Below, piece by piece: positions 17,399 through 26,516 of a stretch of 32,835 bases of DNA (the stretch's first letter is position 1; each line of letters starts with the position of its first letter). The notes under the pieces were generated by a model that saw only the letters and a program-made list of their open reading frames with translations, was not told the DNA's origin and made no database searches. Position numbers and translations under genes: made by a program. Source of the DNA: Acidobacteriaceae bacterium (lineage in GTDB: Bacteria > Acidobacteriota > Terriglobia > Terriglobales > Acidobacteriaceae); NCBI GenBank assembly GCA_025355385.1, contig JANXZS010000009.1, forward strand, positions 1 to 32,835. Reading direction: 5' to 3'.

Positions 17399-17533
17399 GA
17401 TTCCGTTTTCCCCCTACTCAAGGTTTCAGTCGACTCAGACCATCGACTGACACGGGAGGTACGTCGAGGGGGGCTATTTTGGATTCAAGGGCAGACGATA
17501 TTTTTGCAAAGAGCCTGTCATGACAAACAAAGT

Positions 17534-17562
17534 GCGCGCATTTTTATTTAGGCAACGCGCGC
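17534..17562 (-). terminator. Possible terminator after the GH95 gene
   Basis: On the minus strand an 8-bp stem, GCGCGCGT with ATGCGCGC (one G-T pair), has a 13-base A-rich loop and is followed by ACTTTGTTTGTC. It lies about 45 bases after the fucosidase stop and before the ferritin-like operon. The T tract is interrupted, so this is tentative. Confidence 0.35.
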
Positions 17563-17605
17563 TTCGCTGCTGTTGGCAGACTCAAGAGTTGTGGATTTCC
17601 GCTCA

Positions 17606-20209
17606 CTAAATTGCAGTGAATTCCAGCCGATAGGTCTCGCCCTGTTGCATGTCCAGACGCACGGTCTGAGGGTCCACTGCCGACCGGGTTAAATCTTTGA
17701 AGTTTCCCCGGACCTGTCTCGAAATGCGCTCCACTTTATGGCCCAGGGGAACGCGGAGGAGATGTCCTCCATCCTGCAGAACTCGGATGACCGCGATGGC
17801 CGTTTTGCCGTTCGTCCAGTCAATATCGATTTCCAGTCCGCCACGCGCTCTCAATCCTCGTACAGAGCCGCTCTCCCACGCCTGCGGCAGTGCGGGAAAA
17901 AACGAAATCTCATTGTCATGGCTTTGCAACAGCATCTCGGCCATGGCAGCGGTCGCGCCAAAGTTACCATCAATCTGAAATACAGAAGCCGGGCGAGCAG
18001 GCTGCTCAGCGGTGTTCTTTGCTCCGGTACTGCGCTTCAGCGCTTTGGTGATCGCTTCGCCGGAGGGACAGGTATCGAAGAGATTGTCCCCGGTGCTGTG
18101 TTCGATCAGCATCTTCAGCGAATCCCAAGCCATCTCACCGTCAGCGAGTCTAGCCCATAGTGCGATCGCCCAGGCACGGCTCCAACCGGTATATGCGCCA
18201 CCATTGGCGAGGCGCCGCTCGAGTGATTTTCGTGCTGCCACAGCCAGCTCTGGTGTAGCGCGTGGCGTAATCTGGAAGCCAGGATACAGCGGATACAAGT
18301 GGGACATGTGCCTTTGGCCCGGCTGGTTTTCAAGGAAGTCGATCGACCATTCCTGTAGCTCCCCGTAACGACCGGTCTTGTACGGCGGCAGGCGCTTCCG
18401 GGCAGCTGACAAATGAGATGCAAACTCCTGATCGTTGCCTAGTAAGGAGCTAGCCTCAATGCAGTTGCCAAACAGCTCCCAGATCAAAGCGACGTCCATG
18501 GTGCAGCCGCTGCTTACCTGCGCAGATTTGTCATTGGGGTCTAAAAAAGTATTTTCAGTCGAGACGGAAGGACAGGTGGTCAACCCTCCACTACCATCCT
18601 CGATGAGCCATGCCAGGCAGAATTCCGCCGATGCCTTCATGACTGGGTAAGCTGTCTGCTTTAAGTAATCCTTGTCCCTGGTAAAGAGATAGTGCTCCCA
18701 TAGATGCGCGCAAAACCAAGGTCCACTCATACAGAAATTTGCCCAAGTGGGATCGGCGAATTGCATGCCTGTACCGACGGGGGCCGATTGACGCCATAGA
18801 TCGACATTATGATGGGAGACCCAGCCCGGCGCACCGTAATTCACCATGGCGGTCTTCTTACCGTTGACGCTCAACTCCTGCACCATATTGATCAATGGCA
18901 GGTGGCACTCGGATAGGTTGCACGTCTCTACGGGCCAGTAGTTCATCTGCACATTGGTGTTGGCGGTCCAGTTACAACTCCAAGGTGGCCGAAGGTCTCC
19001 GTTCCAGATGCCTTGCAGATTTGCTGGTTGCGTCCCGGGCCGCGAACTGGCGATCATTAGATAGCGCCCAAAATTGAAGTAGAGCGCGAGCAAGGCGGGA
19101 TCGGGCTTAGCAGCGAAGCTAGCCAGACGCTTGTCAGTCGGAAGTGTATTGTTCGACGTTGGCTTACCGAGTTGAAAGCTGACCCGACTGAATAATTTGC
19201 GATGATCCTGTAGATGTCTCTCGAGCAAATGATCATATGGCTCCGCGTCAGCTGCAGATGCTGCTCTCTTCGCTGCCGCGACTACCTCGGCCAGAGGGAT
19301 ATCTGGATTCACCGCGAACCCGCGATATCCAGTAGCGGCACCGATCACCAGTATGGCGCTGCTTGCATTCTCAATGCGCAGGCTGCCGTCTGGCCGTGCA
19401 ACCACCCGGCCATCCAGGACGTGCGCCCGAAGGAGCGCAGCAAAGTGCATTCCCTTACCGTCTGCGTCGCTATATTCGACGGGGTGATCGCTTTTCAGAT
19501 AATTTGGAGCCGACTCGCTCGGCGCCTTCCCGGCAAGTAACATCTCGCCATTCTTAGCATCAAGTTTCGACCTTAACTGGCTGTCAAACTTTAAGGTGCA
19601 ACTGAGTGCCAGAGCCTTGCTGGAGGTCAGGCGACACACTATGACTTGATCCGGTGCTGAGGCGAATATTTCGCGGACGTAGTGCGATCCTGCGACCTGA
19701 TACTCAACCCGCACCACTGCGGCATCGAGGTCCAGCGAGCGGCGATAGGACTGCACATCTTCGCCGTGATCGAACTCGATCATCAGGTCTCCCAACGGTT
19801 CATATGCCTGGTTGAAAGGTCCCTGCATCTTACGGCACTCGTCGTCAGCGGCGGCGTAATTCTTCTCCTCTAAAACGAGTTTGCGAACGACCGCCAGGTG
19901 TGTCTTTGCTTCAGGATTGTTCCAATCGCGGGGCGAGCCCGACCAGAGCGTATCTTCGTTCAGCGCTATGCGCTCCGTCTTGGTGCCACCAAACACCATA
20001 GCTCCCAGGCGTCCATTTCCCAGGGGCAAGGCATCCGCCCACTGCTCGGCGGGCTGCTCAAACCAGATTGAGAGATCGCTCTTTGTGGCGCCGCTAGATT
20101 GGTGGGTGGGAGTCTTCCTTGACTTCGCGAATGCACCTGCAGGAGAGAGGTTGAAGACACTGACCATTGCACTGAGTAGTTCCATAAAACGACGCCGCGT
20201 GACCGACAT
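17606..20209 (-). CDS. Tat-exported GH95 alpha-L-fucosidase family protein
   Basis: An 867-residue protein, the usual GH95 size. It starts with a Tat signal ([14 protein letters not shown], hydrophobic run, cleavage near AFA at about 26-28). The N-terminal beta domain begins with [19 protein letters not shown], followed by [10 protein letters not shown], both typical of GH95. In the (alpha/alpha)6 barrel the expected catalytic set is present: Asn417 and Asn419 in [10 protein letters not shown], Glu552 in STENTF and Asp747 in [11 protein letters not shown], matching the spacing of Asn421, Asn423, Glu566 and Asp766 in Bifidobacterium AfcA. GH95 enzymes invert and remove terminal alpha-1,2-L-fucose, though some act on L-galactose. 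AGGAG lies 11 bases before the ATG. It starts 69 bases after pabBC and shares a fucose theme with the kinase at 13900-15480. Confidence 0.93.
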   Translation of the reverse strand: MSVTRRRFMELLSAMVSVFNLSPAGAFAKSRKTPTHQSSGATKSDLSIWFEQPAEQWADALPLGNGRLGAMVFGGTKTERIALNEDTLWSGSPRDWNNPEAKTHLAVVRKLVLEEKNYAAADDECRKMQGPFNQAYEPLGDLMIEFDHGEDVQSYRRSLDLDAAVVRVEYQVAGSHYVREIFASAPDQVIVCRLTSSKALALSCTLKFDSQLRSKLDAKNGEMLLAGKAPSESAPNYLKSDHPVEYSDADGKGMHFAALLRAHVLDGRVVARPDGSLRIENASSAILVIGAATGYRGFAVNPDIPLAEVVAAAKRAASAADAEPYDHLLERHLQDHRKLFSRVSFQLGKPTSNNTLPTDKRLASFAAKPDPALLALYFNFGRYLMIASSRPGTQPANLQGIWNGDLRPPWSCNWTANTNVQMNYWPVETCNLSECHLPLINMVQELSVNGKKTAMVNYGAPGWVSHHNVDLWRQSAPVGTGMQFADPTWANFCMSGPWFCAHLWEHYLFTRDKDYLKQTAYPVMKASAEFCLAWLIEDGSGGLTTCPSVSTENTFLDPNDKSAQVSSGCTMDVALIWELFGNCIEASSLLGNDQEFASHLSAARKRLPPYKTGRYGELQEWSIDFLENQPGQRHMSHLYPLYPGFQITPRATPELAVAARKSLERRLANGGAYTGWSRAWAIALWARLADGEMAWDSLKMLIEHSTGDNLFDTCPSGEAITKALKRSTGAKNTAEQPARPASVFQIDGNFGATAAMAEMLLQSHDNEISFFPALPQAWESGSVRGLRARGGLEIDIDWTNGKTAIAVIRVLQDGGHLLRVPLGHKVERISRQVRGNFKDLTRSAVDPQTVRLDMQQGETYRLEFTAI

Positions 20210-20278
20210 TCTTTATCTTTCTCCTAAGGATGCTTTTTGAATCATAGTCGTTAGTAGTACGGGTCACACTTCGATGGT

Positions 20279-22162
20279 TTATACGACCCTCGACTGCGGA
20301 GAGGAATGAGTATTGACACTGAAAGCAGCCACCTGACGAATGCCTCGAAGGGAATTGCAAATAAATACGGCTTCCGCGGATTCAATATCGTGAACGGTGA
20401 GGACACATTCTTCTGCGGTAGCATCGGTTTCCAGTAGATGACGGCGAAAAATCCCCGGCAAAACTCCGCCGCTAAGCGGGGGGGTTAACAGTTTTCCTGC
20501 CTGCCGTATGAAGATGTTGCTGATAGCCCCCTCTGTCACTTCTTCTCTTTCATTCAGGAAAATTGTCTCGTCGTATCCATCCGCATGCGCTCTCACATAC
20601 TCTTGTTCGTAGATCTCCCGATTGGTGGTTTTGTGACGGAGGAATACATCCTTTGAAAACGTACGTATCGGCGACATCCGCACATACCCGGTAGATTTGT
20701 GGGGGGCATGCCGCGTCGTGGTAATTAATACGCTGCCCGCAGCATCCAGTAGAAGCCTAACCCGGTAGCAATCTCCGGATGAAAGCAAAGCGGATCGTTC
20801 TTGTAGCTGGCGAGAAACATCTGCGCGGTTGAAAGGGAAATCAAAGTACGCGGCGGAGGATTCCAGTCGATCCAGATGCATGGAGAGAAAGCCATAGGCT
20901 CCATCCCAGAGCATGGTCTCGAAGAGTTGGAAACGAGGAACGCGACGAACGAGGAACTCCGCTTTCAACAGGCATTCGTTATATTCCTCGGCGGGGTCCG
21001 AGTCGGCAACGATGCCCCCGCCGACACCCATGTTCGCTTCCCCATCCTTCAATACGAGGGTTCGAATCGCAACATTGAAAATGGATGATCCGTTGGGCGA
21101 TATGAACCCTATCGACCCGGTATAAATTCCGCGGGGGCGATCTTCCATCTGGTGGATGATCTGCATGGTTCGGATCTTTGGGGCGCCTGTGATTGATCCG
21201 CTCGGAAATATGCTTTTGAAAATCTCGTAGTACGACAGGCCTGGACGAAGCGCGCCTGATACAGTCGACGTCATTTGCAGCAAAGTCTGATACTTCTCTA
21301 CCGCGAACATATTATTGACGCGGACGCTTCCCATGTTGCAGATGCGGCCAAGATCGTTGCGCAGCAAGTCCACTATCATCACGTGTTCACTACAGTTCTT
21401 TTCGTCATTCTGCAGCCGAACAGCCGCTAATGTATCCTCGGCAGCGTCTAAACCCCGGGGCATAGTACCCTTCATTGGGCGCGTGAGAATTTTACCCTGA
21501 TCAATCCTGAAAAACAGCTCGGGAGAAAGGGATAGAATTTGGTGGTCGGCTACGTTCAAGAAAGCACTGTATGCCACAGGCTGACGGTTCAACAATGTTC
21601 CAAATGCTGCACCGGCGGACATTTCCACGGGAAAGCGCACACGGTCAGTAAAGTTGACCTGGTATGTTTCGCCGGCTCCGATATATTCCTTGATCATTCG
21701 AATTCTCCGGCAGTATTCCCCTTCTGCAATCGTTAAGGAAACATGATCAACGAAGTGATCTGGCATCTCCTGCAACGGATCTTCACCCAGGGGCAGTAGT
21801 GGATTCCCTTCGAAGCATCCCTTCTCATGGTCGTACACTATGGGGCTTTGATAGATCCCGAACCAGGCCAGTGGCAGCCCTTGAGTGGCGACTGCAACAC
21901 CCGGGAAGCGCTCAAAGTGATAGCCGCATTCATAGCCAACAAAGCCCGCCACATGAAAGCCTTGCTCTAATGCTTCTTCAATCCGACGGAAGAGTTTTGG
22001 TATTTGTTCGAGCGTAAAAGCACTTATGGTATCTATCGCGTTGAGGAAGAGAAAGCTGAGCTTGTTATCGGGGTCAAAGCGAGAAGTCTGAAGCAGGACT
22101 GACCCTGGACTGCTCGCAACAATCGCGTGCACTTGCCGGGGGAGCTGGGTCCATCGATCCAA
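20279..22162 (-). CDS. pabBC: Aminodeoxychorismate synthase I / aminodeoxychorismate lyase fusion
   Basis: A 627-residue fusion. The N-terminal two thirds is the chorismate-binding domain of PabB, with AGFVGYECGYHFERFPG, TRPMKGTMPRG, the PSGSITGAPKIRTMQ active-site motif and a final GVGGGIVADSDPAEEYNE. The last 200 residues are PabC, a PLP fold-type IV lyase: the PLP lysine is probably in RHKTTNREIYE (about residue 510), followed by EGAISNIF and LPGIFRRHLLE. Together with a PabA glutaminase these steps turn chorismate into p-aminobenzoate for folate. The start is TTG, decided by AAGGAG 5 bases upstream; no in-frame ATG precedes the conserved region. It is divergent from the ECF sigma gene. 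Confidence 0.93.
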   Translation of the reverse strand: MDRWTQLPRQVHAIVASSPGSVLLQTSRFDPDNKLSFLFLNAIDTISAFTLEQIPKLFRRIEEALEQGFHVAGFVGYECGYHFERFPGVAVATQGLPLAWFGIYQSPIVYDHEKGCFEGNPLLPLGEDPLQEMPDHFVDHVSLTIAEGEYCRRIRMIKEYIGAGETYQVNFTDRVRFPVEMSAGAAFGTLLNRQPVAYSAFLNVADHQILSLSPELFFRIDQGKILTRPMKGTMPRGLDAAEDTLAAVRLQNDEKNCSEHVMIVDLLRNDLGRICNMGSVRVNNMFAVEKYQTLLQMTSTVSGALRPGLSYYEIFKSIFPSGSITGAPKIRTMQIIHQMEDRPRGIYTGSIGFISPNGSSIFNVAIRTLVLKDGEANMGVGGGIVADSDPAEEYNECLLKAEFLVRRVPRFQLFETMLWDGAYGFLSMHLDRLESSAAYFDFPFNRADVSRQLQERSALLSSGDCYRVRLLLDAAGSVLITTTRHAPHKSTGYVRMSPIRTFSKDVFLRHKTTNREIYEQEYVRAHADGYDETIFLNEREEVTEGAISNIFIRQAGKLLTPPLSGGVLPGIFRRHLLETDATAEECVLTVHDIESAEAVFICNSLRGIRQVAAFSVNTHSSPQSRVV

Positions 22163-22167
22163 TGCGT

Positions 22168-22173
22168 CTCCTT
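22168..22173 (-). promoter_or_regulatory. Shine-Dalgarno deciding a TTG start for pabBC
   Basis: AAGGAG on the minus strand, 5 bases from the TTG at 22162. It is one of the strongest ribosome sites in the window and supports the unusual start codon. Confidence 0.7.
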
Positions 22174-22399
22174 CCCTTCGTATATGCGAAAACTATGGAG
22201 CTGACGATAGATGTCTTCCATACCAAATATACTTTTCAAGCTATCACTTCGTAGAAACGCGATGATATTTGTCTGCACCACCCTGGCGAGCGCCGGACCC
22301 AATTCCGCCCTACTTAGTTCAGGCCGCTGAATGCAGGAATGCTGGTGCAGTCCGGGACGACTATACTTACCCTATTCCAGATTTTTGAATGGGCTGTTA

Positions 22400-23296
22400 A
22401 TGCGTCCGGAATTGATTCAGGCAACGAGATTATTGCGCAGCGACGACCTCGATTCTGTGAGCGAGGCGCTCCGCCTAATGCAGAGTACGGTGTACTCCTT
22501 CAGCGTGAAGGTGTGCGGGCATCCGGAAGATGCTGAAGATACGATGCAGGATGTGCTGGTCAGTTCCCTGCCGCATCTGGCAAAGATCCATGATCCTCGG
22601 GCTTTGGCGGTATGGCTTTACACCGCTGCGCGTAACCGGTGCTGGCGCATGCGTCGGCTAAAAGTGGACGCCCCGAGGCAGACCCTTTCCCTCGACGAGT
22701 TGATGCCCGACGAGTCCGAGTTGGGACTGCTGCTTCAAGATACAGCCGCTAATCCCGAAAGTCGCTTGCTGAGCGGCGAACAAGATCAACTCATTCACAA
22801 GGCTATTCTCAGCGTTCCACCACAGTATCGGATCGTTCTTGTCCTGCACGATATGGAAGACTTGACCACCCAGCAAATAGCAAAGGTCCTCGATATTCAG
22901 ACGGGAACCGTCAGGGTCCGTCTCCACCGTGCCCGTCTTTGCGTACGCAAAGAAATGAACCGACTGCTCGAGGAGCTTCCGAGCCCCCTACGCCCTATGC
23001 CGGAAAGGCAGAGCGGCAATAAAGTGCGAACCGCAGGACGACCGCGCGAATGCAGAGAACTTTTTGCAGATCTTTCTGAGTATCTTGACGGCAACGTTCG
23101 AGCTCAGAGCTGCAAAGAGATGCAGGAACACATCGAGGCATGTCCTGCCTGTGTCGCTTTCATTCGAGACCTTCGTCATGCCATCGACCGATGCCGCAGG
23201 CTGGATCTCAAGTGTGATCCAGAAATTGCACCGCGGCTTCGCTCTCTGCTATCGGTGGAATACCTTCGACTGCTTGGTACGCCGACCCACAAATAA
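22400..23296 (+). CDS. ECF sigma factor with C-terminal zinc-finger anti-sigma-like domain
   Basis: A 298-residue protein. Sigma region 2 spans about 15-90, including HPEDAEDTMQDVLV and a helix ending in YTAARNRCWRMRRLK. Region 4 is at about 130-195: SVPPQYRIVLVLHDME, then TTQQIAKVLDIQTGTVRVRLHRAR as the -35-binding helix-turn-helix. After a basic linker comes a zinc-finger domain of the anti-sigma (ZAS, zf-HC2) type: ECRELFADLSEYLDG, then HIEACPAC (His244, Cys248, Cys251). ZAS domains normally belong to a separate anti-sigma factor; fused forms suggest self-control by redox or metal. No separate anti-sigma gene is adjacent. The chosen ATG (22400) removes 23 unlikely N-terminal residues; the Shine-Dalgarno is weak. 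A -10-like TATACT at 22362-22367 lies upstream. Confidence 0.88.
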   Translation: MRPELIQATRLLRSDDLDSVSEALRLMQSTVYSFSVKVCGHPEDAEDTMQDVLVSSLPHLAKIHDPRALAVWLYTAARNRCWRMRRLKVDAPRQTLSLDELMPDESELGLLLQDTAANPESRLLSGEQDQLIHKAILSVPPQYRIVLVLHDMEDLTTQQIAKVLDIQTGTVRVRLHRARLCVRKEMNRLLEELPSPLRPMPERQSGNKVRTAGRPRECRELFADLSEYLDGNVRAQSCKEMQEHIEACPACVAFIRDLRHAIDRCRRLDLKCDPEIAPRLRSLLSVEYLRLLGTPTHK

Positions 23297-23373
23297 CTAC
23301 CCACCAAGCTGCGGCATTTCCCATTTCGTAGCGTTCTTCTCTTGAGAGTGCATGTCGCAGGAGAACGTTTCGG

Positions 23374-24153
23374 TCAAACGCCGGGCATACGGTGGCGTTC
23401 ATGAAGCATCAAGGGCACGAGCTTGCGGGCCTCCCAGTAGCGGGGGATGTATTGCTGCGGTCTCCACAAGCATCGCAGCAGCCAGCCAAGCGCCATGCGA
23501 TCAGCCCAGACGGGAATGTGTACCTGATCTCCGCTAAGAAAAGCGATAGCAGCGCCCGTGCAGTGGATCGCGGGAAGATAAGTGAGGTTTCGCTTGAGGT
23601 AGTAGCCAAGAATCTCCTGCACGCCGCCACCCAGCGTAATCATGACGTGTCGGGGGCGCCGCTGATTCAGCAACTCAACCAGGGCGGGATCTTCAACAGG
23701 CTTTCCGTAAAGCGGGGCAATGTAGAGATCATCATCAGCCACCTCGACTCCCTGCCCGCGCAGCCATGACAGGTTCTTCTCCGCACTGGCCGTGCTCGGC
23801 ATCACCCATAACGTGCCGTGGGGAGCCCGGACGTCCGGTTGCCGCAGCAGATCGCGCAGATACTCCAGGCCAGAGAGGCGGCGCAACGAATCGCGTTCCA
23901 GCAGATTCCATAGCAGGACCATCAGCCCGCTGTCGGCCAGCACCAGATCCGCGCCCAGCAGAGACTCGCGATAAGACTTGTCATAAGGCAGCGTCTTCAG
24001 CCCCGGGCCTGAAGGGACGACCACAAGCCCACCATGCTCGATCTGCCGAATAGCCTGGGGTCCATCCCCATTGAAAAAGCGAATGCCGAGGATGGTTCGG
24101 TATTGTGGACTGCCCAATATGGCTTGGTCCTCGGGAGGCGTATTAGCCTTCAT
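23374..24153 (-). CDS. WecG/TagA/CpsF-family glycosyltransferase
   Basis: A 259-residue protein of the family that transfers N-acetylmannosamine-type sugars to lipid-linked intermediates in surface polysaccharide synthesis. Family features: GPGLKTLPYDKSYRESL near residue 50, the ADLVLADSG stretch holding the likely catalytic Asp, a Rossmann-like middle with LGGGVQE, and a C-terminal appendage containing GAAIAFLSGD and W-rich helices. Several positions differ from the common pattern: LADSG instead of PDG, GGGVQE instead of GxPxQE, and VHIPVW instead of RAPxW. It may be a divergent subfamily. AAAGG lies about 8 bases before the ATG. It follows the HD gene by 184 bases on the same strand, with a hairpin between them, so the two are probably separate units. 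Confidence 0.82.
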   Translation of the reverse strand: MKANTPPEDQAILGSPQYRTILGIRFFNGDGPQAIRQIEHGGLVVVPSGPGLKTLPYDKSYRESLLGADLVLADSGLMVLLWNLLERDSLRRLSGLEYLRDLLRQPDVRAPHGTLWVMPSTASAEKNLSWLRGQGVEVADDDLYIAPLYGKPVEDPALVELLNQRRPRHVMITLGGGVQEILGYYLKRNLTYLPAIHCTGAAIAFLSGDQVHIPVWADRMALGWLLRCLWRPQQYIPRYWEARKLVPLMLHERHRMPGV

Positions 24154-24236
24154 CGATCAGGCCTTTCAGAAGAATGCGCATCGCACTCAGACGTTTGATG
24201 AACTGGTATTTTTACGCCCAAAATTGTGGGGAAGAC

Positions 24237-24265
24237 GCAAGTCTCTGGATTGTATCCAGTCTTGC
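24237..24265 (-). terminator. Hairpin between the HD-domain and glycosyltransferase genes
   Basis: GCAAG (24237-24241) and CTTGC (24261-24265) enclose CTGGAT and ATCCAG with a TGT loop, so an 11-bp stem with a small bulge can form. On the minus strand it lies about 70 bases after the HD gene stop and is followed by a C/T-rich run that includes TTTT. It may be a terminator or an untranslated leader structure. Confidence 0.4.
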
Positions 24266-24337
24266 AATAGGGTGCAGCTGCCGTTGTCCGAGATAAATCA
24301 GCTGAACCGTCAAGGAGCGAACTGAATGACTACAAAT

Positions 24338-24943
24338 CTAAAACAGCTCAGGCTTAGCTTCCAGGTCTACCGCTTCGAGAAACTGTTGCAGGATTCTTAC
24401 CTTGGGCTCGGCCAGCTTGCGCGCACTCTCCAGGCGCAACTTGGCGGGCAGTTCATGCAGGCAGCGGCGAAGGTTAGTGACAGCGGAGGTAAACGTCTTG
24501 TACCGGGTGTCGCGTCCCACTTTACTCACTCCGCGGAGAATGCCGATGGCGCCTAACTGCTCCAGAATATCCGCATCTCGAAGAATCGTGGCCTCAATCG
24601 TCTGCGGATCGTCGTGAGGCTGGTGAGTACGGATGGCGTCTACCACAGCAGAAATTTTATCCGTCGGAAAGCCCGAGAGTTCCAGAATGCGGTGGACCCT
24701 CTCGACCGTGTAGGCGACGTGATCCCAATGCGCGAGTTTCTGAGGATCTTCCGGACAATGACCGACGAAAACGCCCAGGTCATGCAGCCATGCCGTCGCG
24801 TAAACCACATCGTCGTCGTACTCAGTACCCTCGCCTATCTCTTGCGTAAGAGCGTACAGACGCGGTTGATGACCGTACTTATCTTCTGGTTTAGCTTCAC
24901 GGCGTATATAGCCGGCGAGCTCAGTGCGAAAGTCGGCGGCCAT
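24338..24943 (-). CDS. HD-domain metal-dependent phosphohydrolase
   Basis: A 201-residue soluble protein. The HD metal site is visible: His25 in GHQPRLYALT, His54-Asp55 in TAWLHDLG, and a later Asp in ILRDADILEQLGAIG, with further His residues (HWDHVAYTVERV, RTHQPHDDP) typical of the fold. HD proteins cleave phosphomonoesters or phosphodiesters of nucleotides and related compounds; the substrate here is unknown. ATG is preceded by GAGAGGG. It starts 70 bases after the phosphomannose isomerase stop on the same strand, which allows co-transcription. Confidence 0.88.
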   Translation of the reverse strand: MAADFRTELAGYIRREAKPEDKYGHQPRLYALTQEIGEGTEYDDDVVYATAWLHDLGVFVGHCPEDPQKLAHWDHVAYTVERVHRILELSGFPTDKISAVVDAIRTHQPHDDPQTIEATILRDADILEQLGAIGILRGVSKVGRDTRYKTFTSAVTNLRRCLHELPAKLRLESARKLAEPKVRILQQFLEAVDLEAKPELF

Positions 24944-25013
24944 TCTTAGCCCTCTCCACGCGTGCAGGTGCGCACCGCCTCGACGCAGCGATTCATTCGA
25001 ATGCCGGAGCCCG

Positions 25014-26000
25014 TCATCGAACGGGGTCGCCTTCCTGCGGGATCATGCGAATAAGTTCCAACCTGCCCTGGGCCTCCAACTCCCACGTGCCAGCGGATGC
25101 CGGGATCACTGAGACCTGGCACCGGCTCAGGGTGAAGGGATCAAAACCCTCCCCTGAAATCGTCGCACTGCCTTCCGCCACAAAAAGTATCTGCAACTGT
25201 TTCTTGCCGTCCTGCGCCAGATCTTTGGAACTGCTCCGACCCTCGAGTACCAAGCGGTCAATACGAAAATATTTCTCGTTTACGAGCGTGGTGTGGTTAC
25301 CCTCCGCGCGCGGCGCCACCTTACCTGCATGCGTTGAACTCCGCATCGCCTCAAGCGCTTTTTCCAGGTGCAATTCTCGCGGACGACCGTAGTCGTAAAG
25401 GCGGTACGTGATGTCGCTGTTCTGTTGCGTTTCGAGTATTACCGAGCCCGGCAAGATCGCGTGCACCGTGCCCGCATCAACGAAGATCATGTCCCCATCG
25501 GAGACGGGCAGATAGTTCAGCAGATCTTCAAGCGTCGCATCTTCTATTGCACGCCGAACCTGGTCCTTGGTGACACCGGGTTTCAACCCCAGCGCCACAT
25601 TTGCGCCAGACTCGGCTTCGAGCGCATACCATGACTCCGTTTTGCCGCGAGGTTGCCCATACCTTTGAGCCAGGGCATCGTCAGGATGTACCTGCACGCT
25701 GAGCTTCTCCTTGGGAAAGAGCACCTTGACCAACAGGGGGAAATCTTCTCCCGCATGTTGCGCGCCCAACAGAGCCGCGCCATGGTCGGCGGTAATTTGC
25801 TTAAGGGATCTAGCAGCGAGTGACCCGGTCTCCGCGACGCAGGCATCTCCGGTCAGCCATACCTCGCCAACCGGATCGCCCGAGGACCTGTAATCGAACC
25901 ATGGCGTCAGATTTTGGAAGCCCCAAATGCGCGCATGAAATTCCGGCGCAAGTCGGAAGGGAGGAAGTACCTGAATTTTTTCTACCACCGATGATCCCAA
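25014..26000 (-). CDS. manA: Class I mannose-6-phosphate isomerase
   Basis: A 328-residue zinc enzyme that interconverts mannose-6-phosphate and fructose-6-phosphate, feeding GDP-mannose or glycolysis. Visible family features: an N-terminal RIWGF, GEVWLTGD, LLVKVLFPKEKLSVQVHPDD with a zinc His, the ESWYAL region, DGDMIFVDAGTVHAI with another zinc His, and the LETQQNSDITYRLYDYGR block. The length matches the short Bacillus-type class I enzyme. The start chosen is TTG at 26000, because GAGGAG lies 6 bases upstream; a GTG 12 bases further in is the alternative, and an upstream TTG would add 29 unlikely residues. It could belong to polysaccharide synthesis together with the glycosyltransferase downstream. 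Confidence 0.92.
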   Translation of the reverse strand: MGSSVVEKIQVLPPFRLAPEFHARIWGFQNLTPWFDYRSSGDPVGEVWLTGDACVAETGSLAARSLKQITADHGAALLGAQHAGEDFPLLVKVLFPKEKLSVQVHPDDALAQRYGQPRGKTESWYALEAESGANVALGLKPGVTKDQVRRAIEDATLEDLLNYLPVSDGDMIFVDAGTVHAILPGSVILETQQNSDITYRLYDYGRPRELHLEKALEAMRSSTHAGKVAPRAEGNHTTLVNEKYFRIDRLVLEGRSSSKDLAQDGKKQLQILFVAEGSATISGEGFDPFTLSRCQVSVIPASAGTWELEAQGRLELIRMIPQEGDPVR

Positions 26001-26516
26001 AACACTCTCCTCGAAAGTTTGCTGGCGCTGCTGAACTTCTCCGGTCCCGCACGCCCAAGACCGCCTGGCGCGCGGACCTGAGGGCAAGTGGCCTCCTCCA
26101 TATTAACCGAGAGCAAAGCGCAGCAGAGACCGCGATGCGTTCCCGCGATTGCCCAGATTTAGTGGCTGTGATCGTGCTATCCACCAGCGCTCAACACGGA
26201 TCGCGTGGCGGTTTCCCAACCGCTGACATTGACAACAACATATGAAACACCGTGCATGAAGTATTGCCGGTCGCCAAGCAATCGCGAAGAAGCCCGGTCA
26301 ATCTGAGCTAATGGACAGGCGCTAACCAGTCAGGTTCGCGGATGGGCCTATCACAGATGAACTGGCAGTTGGCGATCAAATTCACACTTTTAAGCGACAA
26401 GTGCGCTTTGATAAGTCGTTCACTTATCGAGCGAAACGGCCACAGAGGGACTTCGCGGGGGTTACCATGCGCGCCACCGCACCTCCTGTTCACACAAATT
26501 GGCTTAAATTAAAGGT
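26001..26516. other. 516-base intergenic region with a small hairpin
   Basis: The region separates the divergent manA and secreted-protein genes and must hold both promoters. It contains a perfect 7-bp inverted repeat GATAAGT/ACTTATC at 26410-26428 with a 5-base spacer, about 90 bases before the secreted-protein start; this could be an operator. I see no tRNA, repeat or convincing small gene. A 61-codon minus-strand frame (26308-26493) has no Shine-Dalgarno or recognisable product. Confidence 0.5.
26007..26012 (-). promoter_or_regulatory. Shine-Dalgarno deciding a TTG start for manA
   Basis: GAGGAG on the minus strand, 6 bases from the TTG at 26000. Confidence 0.6.

Noticed and set aside
22033-22302. 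89-codon minus-strand frame overlapping the pabBC start
   Set aside because: It runs out of frame into pabBC, has no conserved motif and would conflict with the strong pabBC ribosome site.
24326-24556. 76-codon plus-strand frame preceded by an AGGAG-like site
   Set aside because: It lies entirely antisense to the HD-domain gene, apart from its first bases, and encodes nothing recognisable.
26308-26493. 61-codon minus-strand frame in the long intergenic region
   Set aside because: No ribosome site, no motif and no support from neighbours.
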